A stretch of 64,000 bases of DNA from Paenibacillus sp. XY044 (GTDB taxonomy: Bacteria; Bacillota; Bacilli; Paenibacillales; Paenibacillaceae). Where the stretch lies: NCBI RefSeq assembly GCF_002257645.1, contig NZ_NQMO01000009.1, forward strand, positions 248,001 to 312,000, written 5' to 3'. Shown here in pieces: positions 25,603 to 34,836 of the stretch. The translations under genes and the position numbers were made by a program. The notes under the pieces were generated by a model. That model had not been told where the DNA came from and did no database searches. It saw nothing but the letters and a program-made list of their open reading frames with translations. How positions within the stretch are numbered: position 1 is the first letter of the stretch; every line of letters starts with the position of its first letter.

Positions 25603-26997
25603 TTATTTCGATCCGTAGACCTCATTAATGGCTGCCTGGAACGGCGCTTTGTACTTTTCCACCACAGTAGACACCGAGGTTCCACTGGTGATTTCGCCGA
25701 GGAAATCATAGAACTTCAAGTTCGGGAATGTGAAGTGGTCGAGGACAATCAAATTCGCTGCGACTTCCTTCGCATTGTTAATGTCGTTTTCGTCCGTGAA
25801 CGAGGTTTCATAGGAAGCCTGATCCGGATAGTCATACATCGAATCGATGTCGTTGATTTTCTCCCAAATATAGAGCAGCTTATCCGGATCCTTTACAGCC
25901 TTAGGAATGAACAAGGATTGATAGAGGCCTTCGTAAGAGTGGTACGAGCTTGCACTTGGCCCTTTAGGGAATGGTACAAATCCGATATCCGCGTCAGGCA
26001 TATCCTTCTTGAAACCGCTAAGTTCGTAGAGCGCTCCCGTGTACATCAATGTGTTGCCTTGGCGGAAAAATTGGCCCGGCTCCGTCCAGTCGCCGCCTTC
26101 CGTTGGTCTGGCCACTTTTTCGGTCGCAATCTTGGAAATAAAATTAAGCGCTTCGGTCGTTTTCGGATCTTCCAGGTTTTGCTTGTTGTCCTTCGTCAAG
26201 CTCGTTTCGTTGGAAGCAAGCGCAAATTCGAGCGGCGCCGGGTTAGCGAGCCCCCAGGAGTCAAGCTTGCCGTCATTGTTCGTATCCTTGTTGGCTTCTT
26301 TGGCCACTTGCAAAAACGTATCCCAATTCCAGCTGTCTTCATTGACATAATCTTGAAGTGACTTCAAGCCAAGCTTGCTCATGAGCGTCCGGTTGTAAAA
26401 AATGCCCATGACATTGTTGCCCTGTCCTTCCGAGAAACCGTAACCCCTACCGTTATATTGCATGTATTGATTGGTCACACTTTGGTTAAAGGCTACCGGA
26501 TTTTTCGTATACTCATCGATTGGCCACAACAAGTCCTGTTTCACAAGTGCTGGAATCGTGTAGGTTTTGCCCAATCTGACGATGTCGCCAAGCGGTTCGC
26601 CGGCCAACAGGGAAGCCGTCACTTTTTGCTGGTATTCGCCGTAATCGATCGCGACGTATTCCATTTTGAAATTATGCTTCTTCTCCAGCTCCTCCAGATT
26701 TTTTTTGCGCTGGATGTTATCCGGGTTATCCTCCGGAATCGTCATATCCCACCACGATACGACTTTGATCGTTCTTCCGCCCATGTCGAAATCCATGTCA
26801 GGCGTCTTGTACGTTTGCTCCGCATCCTTCTCTTCCGCACCTTTATTTTCGGTGTTGGTTGCCGCAGTCTCGGTACTGGTCTCGGTACTCGTCTCTGACG
26901 TACCGGCGCTTGACCCGCTTTTGGAGCCGCCGCTGCTGCACGCCGAAAGCACAAGTAACAGTGTGCAGAGCAGCAGCATCATTTTTCCCATACGCAT
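25603..26997 (-). CDS. Sugar ABC transporter solute-binding lipoprotein
   Basis: A 464-residue lipoprotein with lipobox LSAC (C20), a low-complexity Ser/Thr/Glu linker (about 21-60) and a type-1 sugar-binding domain starting at FDMGGRTIKVVSWWD. It lies first in the minus-strand run that continues with the large anchored SBP and four permeases. Most of its sequence matches the orphan SBP at 45585. The start ATG at 26997 follows a G-rich and AGAGGA-type site. A cre-like site lies 50 bases upstream. The substrate is probably a plant oligosaccharide. Confidence 0.9.
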   Translation of the reverse strand: MRMGKMMLLLCTLLLVLSACSSGGSKSGSSAGTSETSTETSTETAATNTENKGAEEKDAEQTYKTPDMDFDMGGRTIKVVSWWDMTIPEDNPDNIQRKKNLEELEKKHNFKMEYVAIDYGEYQQKVTASLLAGEPLGDIVRLGKTYTIPALVKQDLLWPIDEYTKNPVAFNQSVTNQYMQYNGRGYGFSEGQGNNVMGIFYNRTLMSKLGLKSLQDYVNEDSWNWDTFLQVAKEANKDTNNDGKLDSWGLANPAPLEFALASNETSLTKDNKQNLEDPKTTEALNFISKIATEKVARPTEGGDWTEPGQFFRQGNTLMYTGALYELSGFKKDMPDADIGFVPFPKGPSASSYHSYEGLYQSLFIPKAVKDPDKLLYIWEKINDIDSMYDYPDQASYETSFTDENDINNAKEVAANLIVLDHFTFPNLKFYDFLGEITSGTSVSTVVEKYKAPFQAAINEVYGSK

Positions 26998-27046
26998 TCC
27001 TCTAATCCCCCCGTTAAAGTGATTTGCATCCCAATTACATTCAAAG

Positions 27047-27059
27047 TGTAGCGCTTACA
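27047..27059 (-). promoter_or_regulatory. cre-like site upstream of the 14-27 kb operon
   Basis: On the minus strand this reads TGTAAGCGCTACA, one base short of the CcpA consensus TGNAARCGNWWWCA. Its end overlaps a TACACT box that has a TTGTTG box 18 bases upstream. The same 13-base shape recurs at 36637. The rest of 26998-27273 must also hold the divergent promoter of the AraC gene. Confidence 0.45.
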
Positions 27060-27273
27060 TTGAAAGAGCAACAACCTGTGGTAAGTTAGATATTCTACCC
27101 GTCAAAATATAGATTGCTTGTAACCCCTTACATTACAAATGGCCAATAAGTAAACAATGGATAGCAATATAAAGAAAAGCACATTGTTTGGGTATCGGGT
27201 TTTTTTTCATAATGAGAGATAAGCAGCTTCACCGGAGCCAATGATTTACGAAAAAGAAACAGGGGGGAATATC

Positions 27274-28044
27274 GTGTATAAGGTGCTGCTTGTTGATCCC
27301 GATCATCATGCGAAGGAATGGATAAAGCGTATGCTGGACAGACACCAAGCGGAATTTGAATTGGAGTGCCATGCCGCTGCAGCTGCCGAGGCGATGTCGA
27401 TGCTATCCGCCAAGGATCATCAGCTGGTGCTGATCAGCATGAGAGCCTCGGAGGAAGAAGGACTTCAGCTCTGCGGCCGTATCCGGGAGAAAAGCCGTGT
27501 CCCGATCGTTCTGATCGGCGGGCGCAATGAGTTTCAGCTTGCCCGGAAGGCTTTGTATTATCAGGTGAACGACTACCTGCCCGACCCCGTATCGCCGGAG
27601 GAATTCGCGGCTAGCCTGAAGACCGTGAAGCGGGAGATGGACGAAGCGCCGTATTCCGGACATCAATCGGTCCCATGGGCAGGAACCGTTCAGGGAGCTG
27701 CCTCCGCCATCTCTTCGGCCGGTATCATCGATAAGGTGAAGGCGTATGTGGAAGAGGCACTGCATCAGAACATCACGCTGAAGGAAATCTCCCATATTTT
27801 TCACTTCAACTATTCTTACCTCGGCCAGAAATTCAAAGTTGAAGAGAAGATGACCTTCAAGGAATATCTGCTTCAGCAGCGCATGGAGAAGGCAAAATTC
27901 CTGCTGGAGAATACCGACATGAAGGTGTATGAAATCGCTAATGAAGTCGGTTATACCGAGATGGACTGGTTCTATAAAAAGTTCAAAACGTATACCGGTG
28001 TAAGCGCTAACAAATATAGAAAGACCCTGATCATAACGGCGTGA
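27274..28044 (+). CDS. AraC-type regulator with degenerate response-receiver domain
   Basis: A 256-residue protein with a receiver-like N-terminus (1-120) and a C-terminal AraC DNA-binding domain (about 160-252; ITLKEISHIFHFNYSYL, GYTEMDWFYKKFKTYTG). The GTG at 27274 is preferred because AGGGGGGAA precedes it; the upstream ATG at 27241 has no site. Compared with the true response regulators in this window, the acidic pair is changed (D8, P9), the phosphate acceptor D55 is S55, the switch Ser/Thr is G82 and the lysine is D104. It therefore cannot be phosphorylated in the usual way. It is divergent from the SBP/permease operon, its likely target, and has no kinase neighbour. Confidence 0.85.
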   Translation: MYKVLLVDPDHHAKEWIKRMLDRHQAEFELECHAAAAAEAMSMLSAKDHQLVLISMRASEEEGLQLCGRIREKSRVPIVLIGGRNEFQLARKALYYQVNDYLPDPVSPEEFAASLKTVKREMDEAPYSGHQSVPWAGTVQGAASAISSAGIIDKVKAYVEEALHQNITLKEISHIFHFNYSYLGQKFKVEEKMTFKEYLLQQRMEKAKFLLENTDMKVYEIANEVGYTEMDWFYKKFKTYTGVSANKYRKTLIITA

Positions 28045-28106
28045 TTTTAAGCATATTTCGGCGTACATGGCATACATTCGATGAAGCCTGACCACCTGAT
28101 CCCTAA

Positions 28107-28152
28107 AACCAAAGGCCGCTTCCCGGTTGTTTATCCGGGAGCGGCCTTTATT
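28107..28152. terminator. Bidirectional terminator between AraC and xylanase genes
   Basis: A stem of 15 pairs with one bulged base (28111-28126 with 28135-28149) has A residues before and T residues after it. It serves the two convergent genes that end at 28044 (+) and 28173 (-). Confidence 0.88.
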
Positions 28153-28172
28153 CGTTCCCCCACTCGCTGGGG

Positions 28173-30908
28173 TTATTCCAATGTTAACAGTCCGATGTTA
28201 GACAGGTTTTGCCACGTTCTGTCCGACGTATCATTCCAGATCGCCACGCTGTCGCGAACCCCGTCGTCGTTCTCGTCATTATTGACCTGTACGTCAAACC
28301 CGATGAGGCTGCCCGCCTTAGGAGGTGTTCCGACCCAATCAACAGCGGCCTCAATGATGTAGCCGGTCGGGGTCCGCTTCGCGGCGGATGTCAAATTGGC
28401 GCCGAGCGATCCGGGGTTGACCGACGGCTCGTTATCGAAGTTCACACGATACTGCCCGTCGTCGCTGTCATAAGAAGCGGCTCGTGCGTTGTTCTGATCG
28501 ATGAAGATTTCGACCGAATCCTGCTCCCACGCATTGGCGCTCCGCTTGGTCACCAGAGAGTCGGTCACCTCGGCCAGCACGTACAGACGGTGATCGTCCC
28601 AGAGCGTCCGGACCTTGGCCGTTGAGCCCGAAGATCCGCTGACCCAGCGGTCGGTTACGATCTGCTCGGCCTTGCTCCAAATGTCTTCGATGTCTCCGTC
28701 GATGGCCGCTGTTCCTTTTACAGCCTTGGCGGTTCGCGGACCTTCCACCATCGTCAATACGCCAAACCCGGACGTATCCGTATCCTGCCTGTGATGAATA
28801 TCGTTCCAGGACGCCAGCTCTTCCGCTGAACCGGACCGGTCGCGAATGCGGACGTCAAAGCCGATTTCCTTTCCGGTTTGCGCACCGTCGACCGGGATCG
28901 AGGCTTCGATCCGGTATCCCTTCTCCGTTTTCACCACGTTATACTCGGCCGGTTTATGCGGATTCGCGCCGCTGCGCCGAAACGTATACTTTTTGTCGTC
29001 CGCTTCATAAGCATTCGTTTTGCCGTTATTGCCGTCAATGTACACTTCGACGGAATCATTGCCGTTGACTGTGGCATCATCGACATCGACCCATACGTAC
29101 AGATGTCCTGCGTCCCATAATGTCTTATATGTCGCTGCCGCTTTGCCGCCTGTCTGGATCGGTACCGCCTGCGCCACATTCCATACCGCTTCCGCCTGGC
29201 CGTCAATCTTCACGCTGGCCTCCAGGGCTTTCGTGCGCTTCGTTTCAACCGGAACCTTCGCCGGATCGACGAGCGCCCAGTATGCGTATTTGGCTTGCAG
29301 CCGTTCATCGAACAGCAGCGGCCAATTGTTGCGAACGACCGGGAACGTGCGCAGCCAGGTGTTCAGGTCATCCTTGCCCCAGAATATGACGGCGCTGAGC
29401 TGATCCGAATGCTTCCTGAATACGTCGAAGATCTCCCTGTAGCGGTTGGCCTGCTTGATTTGCAGCTCGGTTGGGAACGTCTCATAGGCCTCCGTGTCAT
29501 TCGTATAGATGCTCATGTCCAGTTCGGTGATTTGCTGATCGATGTCAAGATCCCGGAACGCCTGAATCATATCATCTAATTCCTGCACCCGGGGATATTC
29601 GATCCCGATATGCGTCTGGTGGCCGACGCCGTCAACCGGAATCCCCTTGGCCTTCAAACGCTTAATCAGATCATGCAGAAACTGCCGTTTCACGGGATCA
29701 TTCGTGTTGTAATCGTTGATGAACAGCTTGGCGTCCGGATCAGCCTCATGTGCATAAATGAACGCCTTTTCAATGAATTCCTCGCCTGCAATTTGATACC
29801 ATAAGCTGTTGCGGAGGCCCCCCGGTTTCTGATCGCCGGGCTCAATGACCTCGTTTACAACGTCCCAAGCGTAAATTTTTCCCTTGTACCGGCCAACGAC
29901 GGTATCGATATGCTTTTTCATCCGCGCATATAGAAGCTCCTTGCTGGCGAGGTTGCCGTTGCTGTCGTAAAACACCCATTTCGGCGTCTGGGAATGCCAG
30001 ATGAGCGTGTGGCCCCGCATGGCGATCCCGTTATCCATAGCAAAGCTTACAATTTTATCGGCTGCCGTAAAATCGAATTGACCCTCCGCGGGCTCGGTGG
30101 CGTCCCATTTCAGCTCGTTGCCGGCCGTCAGACTGTTGAAATGCTTCCGGACCAGCTCCGCATCAGGGCTGTTCGGATTCTGGATTTCATTGACCAGCAC
30201 AGCCGTCCCCAGCTTGAATTGGCCGGCAAACACGTCCTTCAGGCTCGGAATGTCCTTCTGAATCTCGATCGGAACCGGATCCGGAGCGCGCTCAATCACG
30301 ACATCGTCCACGTAAAAATCAAGCGTTGGAACATCGAAGGACTCGATATAAACGGCTAGGCTTTCAATCTGGTGTTGCAAGGTATATTCTCCGCTAAGCT
30401 TGACCCATCCGCTGTCGCTCGCCTGGACCGATTTGACGAGTTCATAGGCATTGGCGCCATCCGTCGTGCGTTGCACCACAATCGATACCGGCGAGCTTGC
30501 CGTTCCGGCAGGCAGCTTGACCCAAGCCGATAAGTGGTACGTCTTTCCCGTTTCCATGATTGGGGTCACGTCGAGCTGCGGGCCGTTCCAGCCCTGGGTT
30601 CTACCGGTGACCTGCATGCCGTAAGATCCCGTATGGGCTGCATTCGGGGAAACCGTCAGGACCTCGTTGCCGCCCCGACCGTACCAGCCTTGAAGCGTCC
30701 CGTCCTCAAAATCTTTTGAGATGCTTACCGGAACGCTTGCTGCCGCATCGCTCGTTCCGGCTGTTCCCATGCGGCCTTCAGATAGCGGGCCGGCCGACTC
30801 CTGCTCAGCACTGGCCAGACCCGGGCGTGTGCCGAGCGATAAAGGGGCCAATAAGAGCACAAGCGCAAGCATCAGCAGTATGGAACGTTTGATTCGATGC
30901 TTTTTCAT
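28173..30908 (-). CDS. Secreted modular xylanase: CBM4/9-like, GH10, CBM9, CBM9
   Basis: A 911-residue extracellular endoxylanase. The start at 30908 follows GAGAGGTGG. Residues 1-34 are a Sec signal ending near LASA. A CBM4/9-like jelly roll spans about 60-205 (KDFEDGTLQGWYGRGG), and the GH10 barrel spans about 220-545 with acid/base E353 (WDVVNEV) and nucleophile E463 (QQITELD). Two CBM9 domains follow (about 560-730 and 740-911; each with VEVYIDGNNG- or VEIFIDQNNA-type phrases). Unlike many large Paenibacillus xylanases, it has no C-terminal S-layer (SLH) repeats, so it is probably released. It would feed the importers in this region. It appears to be a single-gene unit. Confidence 0.92.
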   Translation of the reverse strand: MKKHRIKRSILLMLALVLLLAPLSLGTRPGLASAEQESAGPLSEGRMGTAGTSDAAASVPVSISKDFEDGTLQGWYGRGGNEVLTVSPNAAHTGSYGMQVTGRTQGWNGPQLDVTPIMETGKTYHLSAWVKLPAGTASSPVSIVVQRTTDGANAYELVKSVQASDSGWVKLSGEYTLQHQIESLAVYIESFDVPTLDFYVDDVVIERAPDPVPIEIQKDIPSLKDVFAGQFKLGTAVLVNEIQNPNSPDAELVRKHFNSLTAGNELKWDATEPAEGQFDFTAADKIVSFAMDNGIAMRGHTLIWHSQTPKWVFYDSNGNLASKELLYARMKKHIDTVVGRYKGKIYAWDVVNEVIEPGDQKPGGLRNSLWYQIAGEEFIEKAFIYAHEADPDAKLFINDYNTNDPVKRQFLHDLIKRLKAKGIPVDGVGHQTHIGIEYPRVQELDDMIQAFRDLDIDQQITELDMSIYTNDTEAYETFPTELQIKQANRYREIFDVFRKHSDQLSAVIFWGKDDLNTWLRTFPVVRNNWPLLFDERLQAKYAYWALVDPAKVPVETKRTKALEASVKIDGQAEAVWNVAQAVPIQTGGKAAATYKTLWDAGHLYVWVDVDDATVNGNDSVEVYIDGNNGKTNAYEADDKKYTFRRSGANPHKPAEYNVVKTEKGYRIEASIPVDGAQTGKEIGFDVRIRDRSGSAEELASWNDIHHRQDTDTSGFGVLTMVEGPRTAKAVKGTAAIDGDIEDIWSKAEQIVTDRWVSGSSGSTAKVRTLWDDHRLYVLAEVTDSLVTKRSANAWEQDSVEIFIDQNNARAASYDSDDGQYRVNFDNEPSVNPGSLGANLTSAAKRTPTGYIIEAAVDWVGTPPKAGSLIGFDVQVNNDENDDGVRDSVAIWNDTSDRTWQNLSNIGLLTLE

Positions 30909-30941
30909 GAATCCACCTCTCCTCATGTCATCTATTCCATT

Positions 30942-30966
30942 AAAACGCCGCTTAACGGCGTTCTAT
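30942..30966 (-). terminator. Terminator of the MacB-like export operon
   Basis: A perfect seven-base GC-rich stem (30944-30950 with 30956-30962) is followed by TTTT on the minus strand. It ends transcription coming from the ATPase gene at 31014, just upstream of the xylanase start. Confidence 0.6.
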
Positions 30967-31013
30967 GGTCATGTTATGGATCACTTCATTCCATAAATAA
31001 AACCAGGTTAAGT

Positions 31014-31907
31014 TCAGATCGTCTGTCTTTCGTTTGCCGGGTACAGAACGATACGCCCGTCTTCAAGTTCGACACGCACCTTGTTGCTGTCCTTGAAGCT
31101 CCCCGTGTCGAGGTAACCGGCAGGAATTTGCAGCCGGCCAGCCTTGTCGAGCACTGCATACTCGATATGGCTCTCGGCTTCCCGCCGGGCGGTGTCGGCG
31201 TCCATTTGCGTCAGCACATCGGAATAAGAGATCCTGCGGATCATCTCGGCCGACGTCTTTCCGTCGCGGATCTGAACAACCCGGTCCACCTTGCGGGCCA
31301 ACTCCGGATCATGGGTCACGATTACAATCGTGATGCCGATGGCCCGATTCAACGTCCGGAACAAATCGAGAACCTGATTCGATGTGCCTGTATCGAGCGA
31401 TCCGGTTGGCTCGTCGGCCAGCAGCAGCCGCGGTTCGTTCGCCAGCGCGATGGCGATAGCCACCCGCTGCTGCTCACCGCCGGACAATTCGCTGAGCTTG
31501 TTCTTCACCCTGTGGCTCAGGCCGACCGCTTCTAGGAGCTCGAGCGCGCGGGCCCGGCGTCTTCGGCCCCGCAGGAGAATCGGCAGCTCGACATTTTCGA
31601 TCGCGGTCAAATAGGGGATCAGGTTGCGCGCGTTATTTTGCCAGACGAACCCGACCGACTCCCGTTTATATTGCACCAGGTCGTGCTCGCTGAACGCGAG
31701 CAGGTCCTTGCCGTCTACGAACAGCTTGCCGGCCGATGGTTTGTCGAGGCCGCCCAGCATGTTGAGCAGCGTCGATTTGCCGCTGCCGGAATTGCCGATG
31801 ATCGCCATGAATTCACCGTTCTCCACCTGAAGGTCCAGGCCCTGAAGGGCGACGACTTCCAAATCCGCCGTTTTATAAATTTTGACGAGCCCTTCGCATT
31901 GAATCAT
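31014..31907 (-). CDS. MacB/LolD-type ABC ATPase with AbrB-like C-terminal domain
   Basis: A 297-residue ATPase. Walker A is GNSGSGKST (38-46), the signature is LSGGEQQ (141-147), Walker B is LLLADEP (161-167) and the H-loop histidine is H199. Residues 1-225 are a normal LolD/MacB-type domain. An extra tail (about 247-290) reads VLDKAGRLQIPAGYL and VRVELEDGRIVLYP, which looks like the swapped-hairpin AbrB/SpoVT fold. The ATG at 31907 follows GGAGGAATAAC, three bases after the permease stop. It powers the FtsX-like permease upstream. Confidence 0.85.
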   Translation of the reverse strand: MIQCEGLVKIYKTADLEVVALQGLDLQVENGEFMAIIGNSGSGKSTLLNMLGGLDKPSAGKLFVDGKDLLAFSEHDLVQYKRESVGFVWQNNARNLIPYLTAIENVELPILLRGRRRRARALELLEAVGLSHRVKNKLSELSGGEQQRVAIAIALANEPRLLLADEPTGSLDTGTSNQVLDLFRTLNRAIGITIVIVTHDPELARKVDRVVQIRDGKTSAEMIRRISYSDVLTQMDADTARREAESHIEYAVLDKAGRLQIPAGYLDTGSFKDSNKVRVELEDGRIVLYPANERQTI

Positions 31908-31910
31908 GAG

Positions 31911-34826
31911 TTATTCCTCCCCGAGCTTCAGCGCCTGCGCGATGCGGATTCGTGTCAGCTGGTACCCCAGAATGAGCAGCCCGGTCGCCAGCGTGAATCC
32001 GATAATGCCGTACAGCTGCAAATAATCGCTGAGTTGATAGGTAATCGTGAATGGAGGGACTTGTTCTTTGGACGCAAACGACATTTCGAACAGCGGCACG
32101 AATTTCATGCTCGTGACGTTGCCGATGAACACGCCGATGAGGACCGCGGCCCCCGACGTGAGCAGCTGTTCGCTGACGAGCATGCCGATCATTTGCGGGA
32201 AAGAGATGCCCATGGCCCGCAGAACCCCGTATTGAAGCGTCCGGCCGGATAAGGTCAGCACCCAGAACAGCAGGAACCCGATGAAGCTGACCAGCATTGA
32301 AATGGAAAAACCGAGCGTCATCACGCCGTTCATCGCCAACCGGAAAGGATCATTTCTGGACTGGACCAACTCCTGCGTCGCGTCCCGCAGGCTCGTCACC
32401 TGCAGCTTCTTCTCCTGCAGCTCCCTGTAGATTTGTTCGCTGTTCGTACCGTCCGCCAGCTTCAGCCACACCTCATATGGCTCGACGGCCAGCCTGTTCT
32501 GAATCGTGCCCAGATGTCCGACAACGAGATGCGGCTGCTCGGGTTTTCCGCTTCCCTGATCGGACGGCAGCGGGCTCCAGCTGGGCCAATAATCGATGAT
32601 ACCGTACACGGTGAACGTCGCCCCGTCCAGGCTGTCCCAGTAAACCCGGATCGGATCGCCGGGCTTCAACTTCGCATCCTCCGCGAGCGACCGCGAAATG
32701 AGCACGGCCTCCGGATTCGGGGCGATCAGATTCAGGTAGCTGTTGATCGGATACTGCAGCAGCCCCTCCTTCATCCAAGCGGTACTGCCGAAATCCTTCG
32801 TGTCGATGCCAAAGAGAGCCGTTTTGCCGGACTTTTCATTGCCGACGGCACTGAACCTGGCCTCCTGCTTCTTGAACACCTTTGCTGTCGCTTGCACGCC
32901 GTCCAGTTCCTCAAAGGGCTCGAAGGGCGGCTCTGTATACTGAACCCGTTTCTGCACGGTTGTCGTTGCCGGCTCAGACGGAGGCTGCCCTCCCGCCCCC
33001 GGGGATACGGGTGGAGGCGCATCGCTTTCCCACTTCGTCGTCAGCGCAATGTCCGTGCCGACCGCATACCGAACCTTGCTGTCCATGTTGTCGTTGATCG
33101 TCCTGGCCGCGTTCGCGCTGAACAGGCCCGTCGCCACCGTCATGATCAGGAACACCTGAATGGTCAAATACTGCCCGGACGAGCGGCTGATCTGAACGAG
33201 CGTATGATACAACGCAGGCGGCCATCCGTTTCGGCCCAGCCAATAAACGAGCCGGACGAACCAGGGGTATACCCGCAGCACCAGCAGGCCGCCTCCAAGC
33301 GCGAAAAGAGCCGGGGTCAGGAACAGGAGCGGATCGACCTGCAGGTCGGCAGATCCCAGTGCAAGCCTCCGCAGATCCTCCTGGCGCTGGTTGAAATTGT
33401 ACAGCAGGTAAGCTGCTAGGCAGATAAGAACAAGATCCAAACCTGTCCTGTGCCAGATCGACAGCCGGGTGAGGCGCGCCGTCTGCTGCTTGTGGCTTAC
33501 GATGCTGACCCGCGTTGCGAGGAAGGCCGGAATGAGGATCAGGATGACCGCTCCCGCCACAGCGGCTGCAGCCACTTGATAGGCGCTGCTCGTCATGCTG
33601 ACCTTCAGCGCGGAGCGCTGCACGAACTCCAGAAACCCATTGGAAGCGCCAAGCAGTTTGGTGAACCATACGCCGAGAAAAGGCCCGGCGGCCAGCGCGC
33701 TCAGCCCGAGCAGCAGGCTCTCCAGCAGGTAGGCAGCCATGATCTGCAGTCGGCTTGCTCCCCGGCTGCGGAGCACGGAAATTTCCGTCTTCTGCCGGTC
33801 AATGATCAGATTGGCGGTCATATATAAATAGAATGCCAGCATCAGCATGACAGGGGTATACAGCGAAAGCGTCACCGTATCGAGCTTCTCCTGTTTGCCC
33901 TGGTACGATGCGATGGTCGGGCTCGCCGGAATTTTGATTTCGGCTACCCCAAGCTTGCCTTTAAAATAACGCCGGACCTCCCGGTCCGCCTGGGTGAACG
34001 CATCGACCTTGCCCAGCGACAGCTGTTCGTAATTGAGCGCGAGCCGCCATTCCATGCTGGAGACCCTGGCTTTGCCGCCCTGAGTAAATTCTCGCTCGAA
34101 CTGCTGGAATGGGATCAGGAATCCGTCCTCGTTCTCCGTGGTCAGAAACGGCAAATACCGGTCCGCCTCCGGATTCGTCTCTACGATGCCGACCGGGATG
34201 ACCCGAAAGCGGGTACTTCCGCCATCCTGCGGCTCTACGGTCAGTTCTTCACCAAGCTTCCGCTTGGTCGCCAGCTGAAACTTCTGCGTGACCAGCGCCT
34301 CGATGATCCCGTCCGAACGATCCGCAGGCATCCGCCCCTCGATCAGCCGGACCCGTTTCTCCAGATCAGACAGCGACATAAAACTTCCTAACGTCTTTTG
34401 CGATTGCTTCTCTTGAGCCGAAGCATCGGCGCCGTATACCTTCATCTTCGGCGTGAACCGCTGCTGATAGAACGACAGTGCTTCCAGCCCCATGCGCTCC
34501 GGAATCGTCTTCACGAACCGGTCGGCGCTTCCGATGGCTTCCTTCGTCTTTGCGTCCATGGATGATGCCGAGACCGTCGTGCTTATTCGGAGAAAGCCCG
34601 GATACACGCCGTTCCCGGTCTGCACGGACTGCAGCTCCTTCAGTAATGTCCGCTGCAAAATGGCCTGCGAGTAGAGCGGCATGGAGCTGAACAGGGCCAC
34701 GCATACGGTAAGGCCGATCCACAAATTCAGCTGCAGCCACTTGTTGTTGGCCATCTTGCGCAGGATCATCGTCCACAAAGCCAATACATACACCCCATCC
34801 CTAAATGCCCGGTCGGCCCGGGCCAT
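31911..34826 (-). CDS. Large FtsX/MacB-like ABC permease
   Basis: A 971-residue membrane protein. It has an N-terminal helix (about 32-52), a large extracytoplasmic part, a first FtsX core (about 310-445; MLMLAFYLYMTANLI), a middle helix block (about 470-570), a second extracytoplasmic domain with a Pro/Gly/Ser-rich stretch (about 615-640), and a second FtsX core (about 830-965). Such permeases act in mechanotransmission, peptide export or lipoprotein trafficking, not in sugar uptake. The ATG at 34826 directly abuts AGAGGT; an internal TTG at 34784 after GGGATGGGG is an alternative start. Confidence 0.82.
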   Translation of the reverse strand: MARADRAFRDGVYVLALWTMILRKMANNKWLQLNLWIGLTVCVALFSSMPLYSQAILQRTLLKELQSVQTGNGVYPGFLRISTTVSASSMDAKTKEAIGSADRFVKTIPERMGLEALSFYQQRFTPKMKVYGADASAQEKQSQKTLGSFMSLSDLEKRVRLIEGRMPADRSDGIIEALVTQKFQLATKRKLGEELTVEPQDGGSTRFRVIPVGIVETNPEADRYLPFLTTENEDGFLIPFQQFEREFTQGGKARVSSMEWRLALNYEQLSLGKVDAFTQADREVRRYFKGKLGVAEIKIPASPTIASYQGKQEKLDTVTLSLYTPVMLMLAFYLYMTANLIIDRQKTEISVLRSRGASRLQIMAAYLLESLLLGLSALAAGPFLGVWFTKLLGASNGFLEFVQRSALKVSMTSSAYQVAAAAVAGAVILILIPAFLATRVSIVSHKQQTARLTRLSIWHRTGLDLVLICLAAYLLYNFNQRQEDLRRLALGSADLQVDPLLFLTPALFALGGGLLVLRVYPWFVRLVYWLGRNGWPPALYHTLVQISRSSGQYLTIQVFLIMTVATGLFSANAARTINDNMDSKVRYAVGTDIALTTKWESDAPPPVSPGAGGQPPSEPATTTVQKRVQYTEPPFEPFEELDGVQATAKVFKKQEARFSAVGNEKSGKTALFGIDTKDFGSTAWMKEGLLQYPINSYLNLIAPNPEAVLISRSLAEDAKLKPGDPIRVYWDSLDGATFTVYGIIDYWPSWSPLPSDQGSGKPEQPHLVVGHLGTIQNRLAVEPYEVWLKLADGTNSEQIYRELQEKKLQVTSLRDATQELVQSRNDPFRLAMNGVMTLGFSISMLVSFIGFLLFWVLTLSGRTLQYGVLRAMGISFPQMIGMLVSEQLLTSGAAVLIGVFIGNVTSMKFVPLFEMSFASKEQVPPFTITYQLSDYLQLYGIIGFTLATGLLILGYQLTRIRIAQALKLGEE

Positions 34827-34836
34827 ACCTCTTCGG

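Noticed and set aside
32433..33419. Plus-strand open frame of about 328 codons opposite the FtsX-like permease
   Set aside because: Antisense shadow. The opposite strand encodes a convincing membrane protein and this frame has no recognisable domain.
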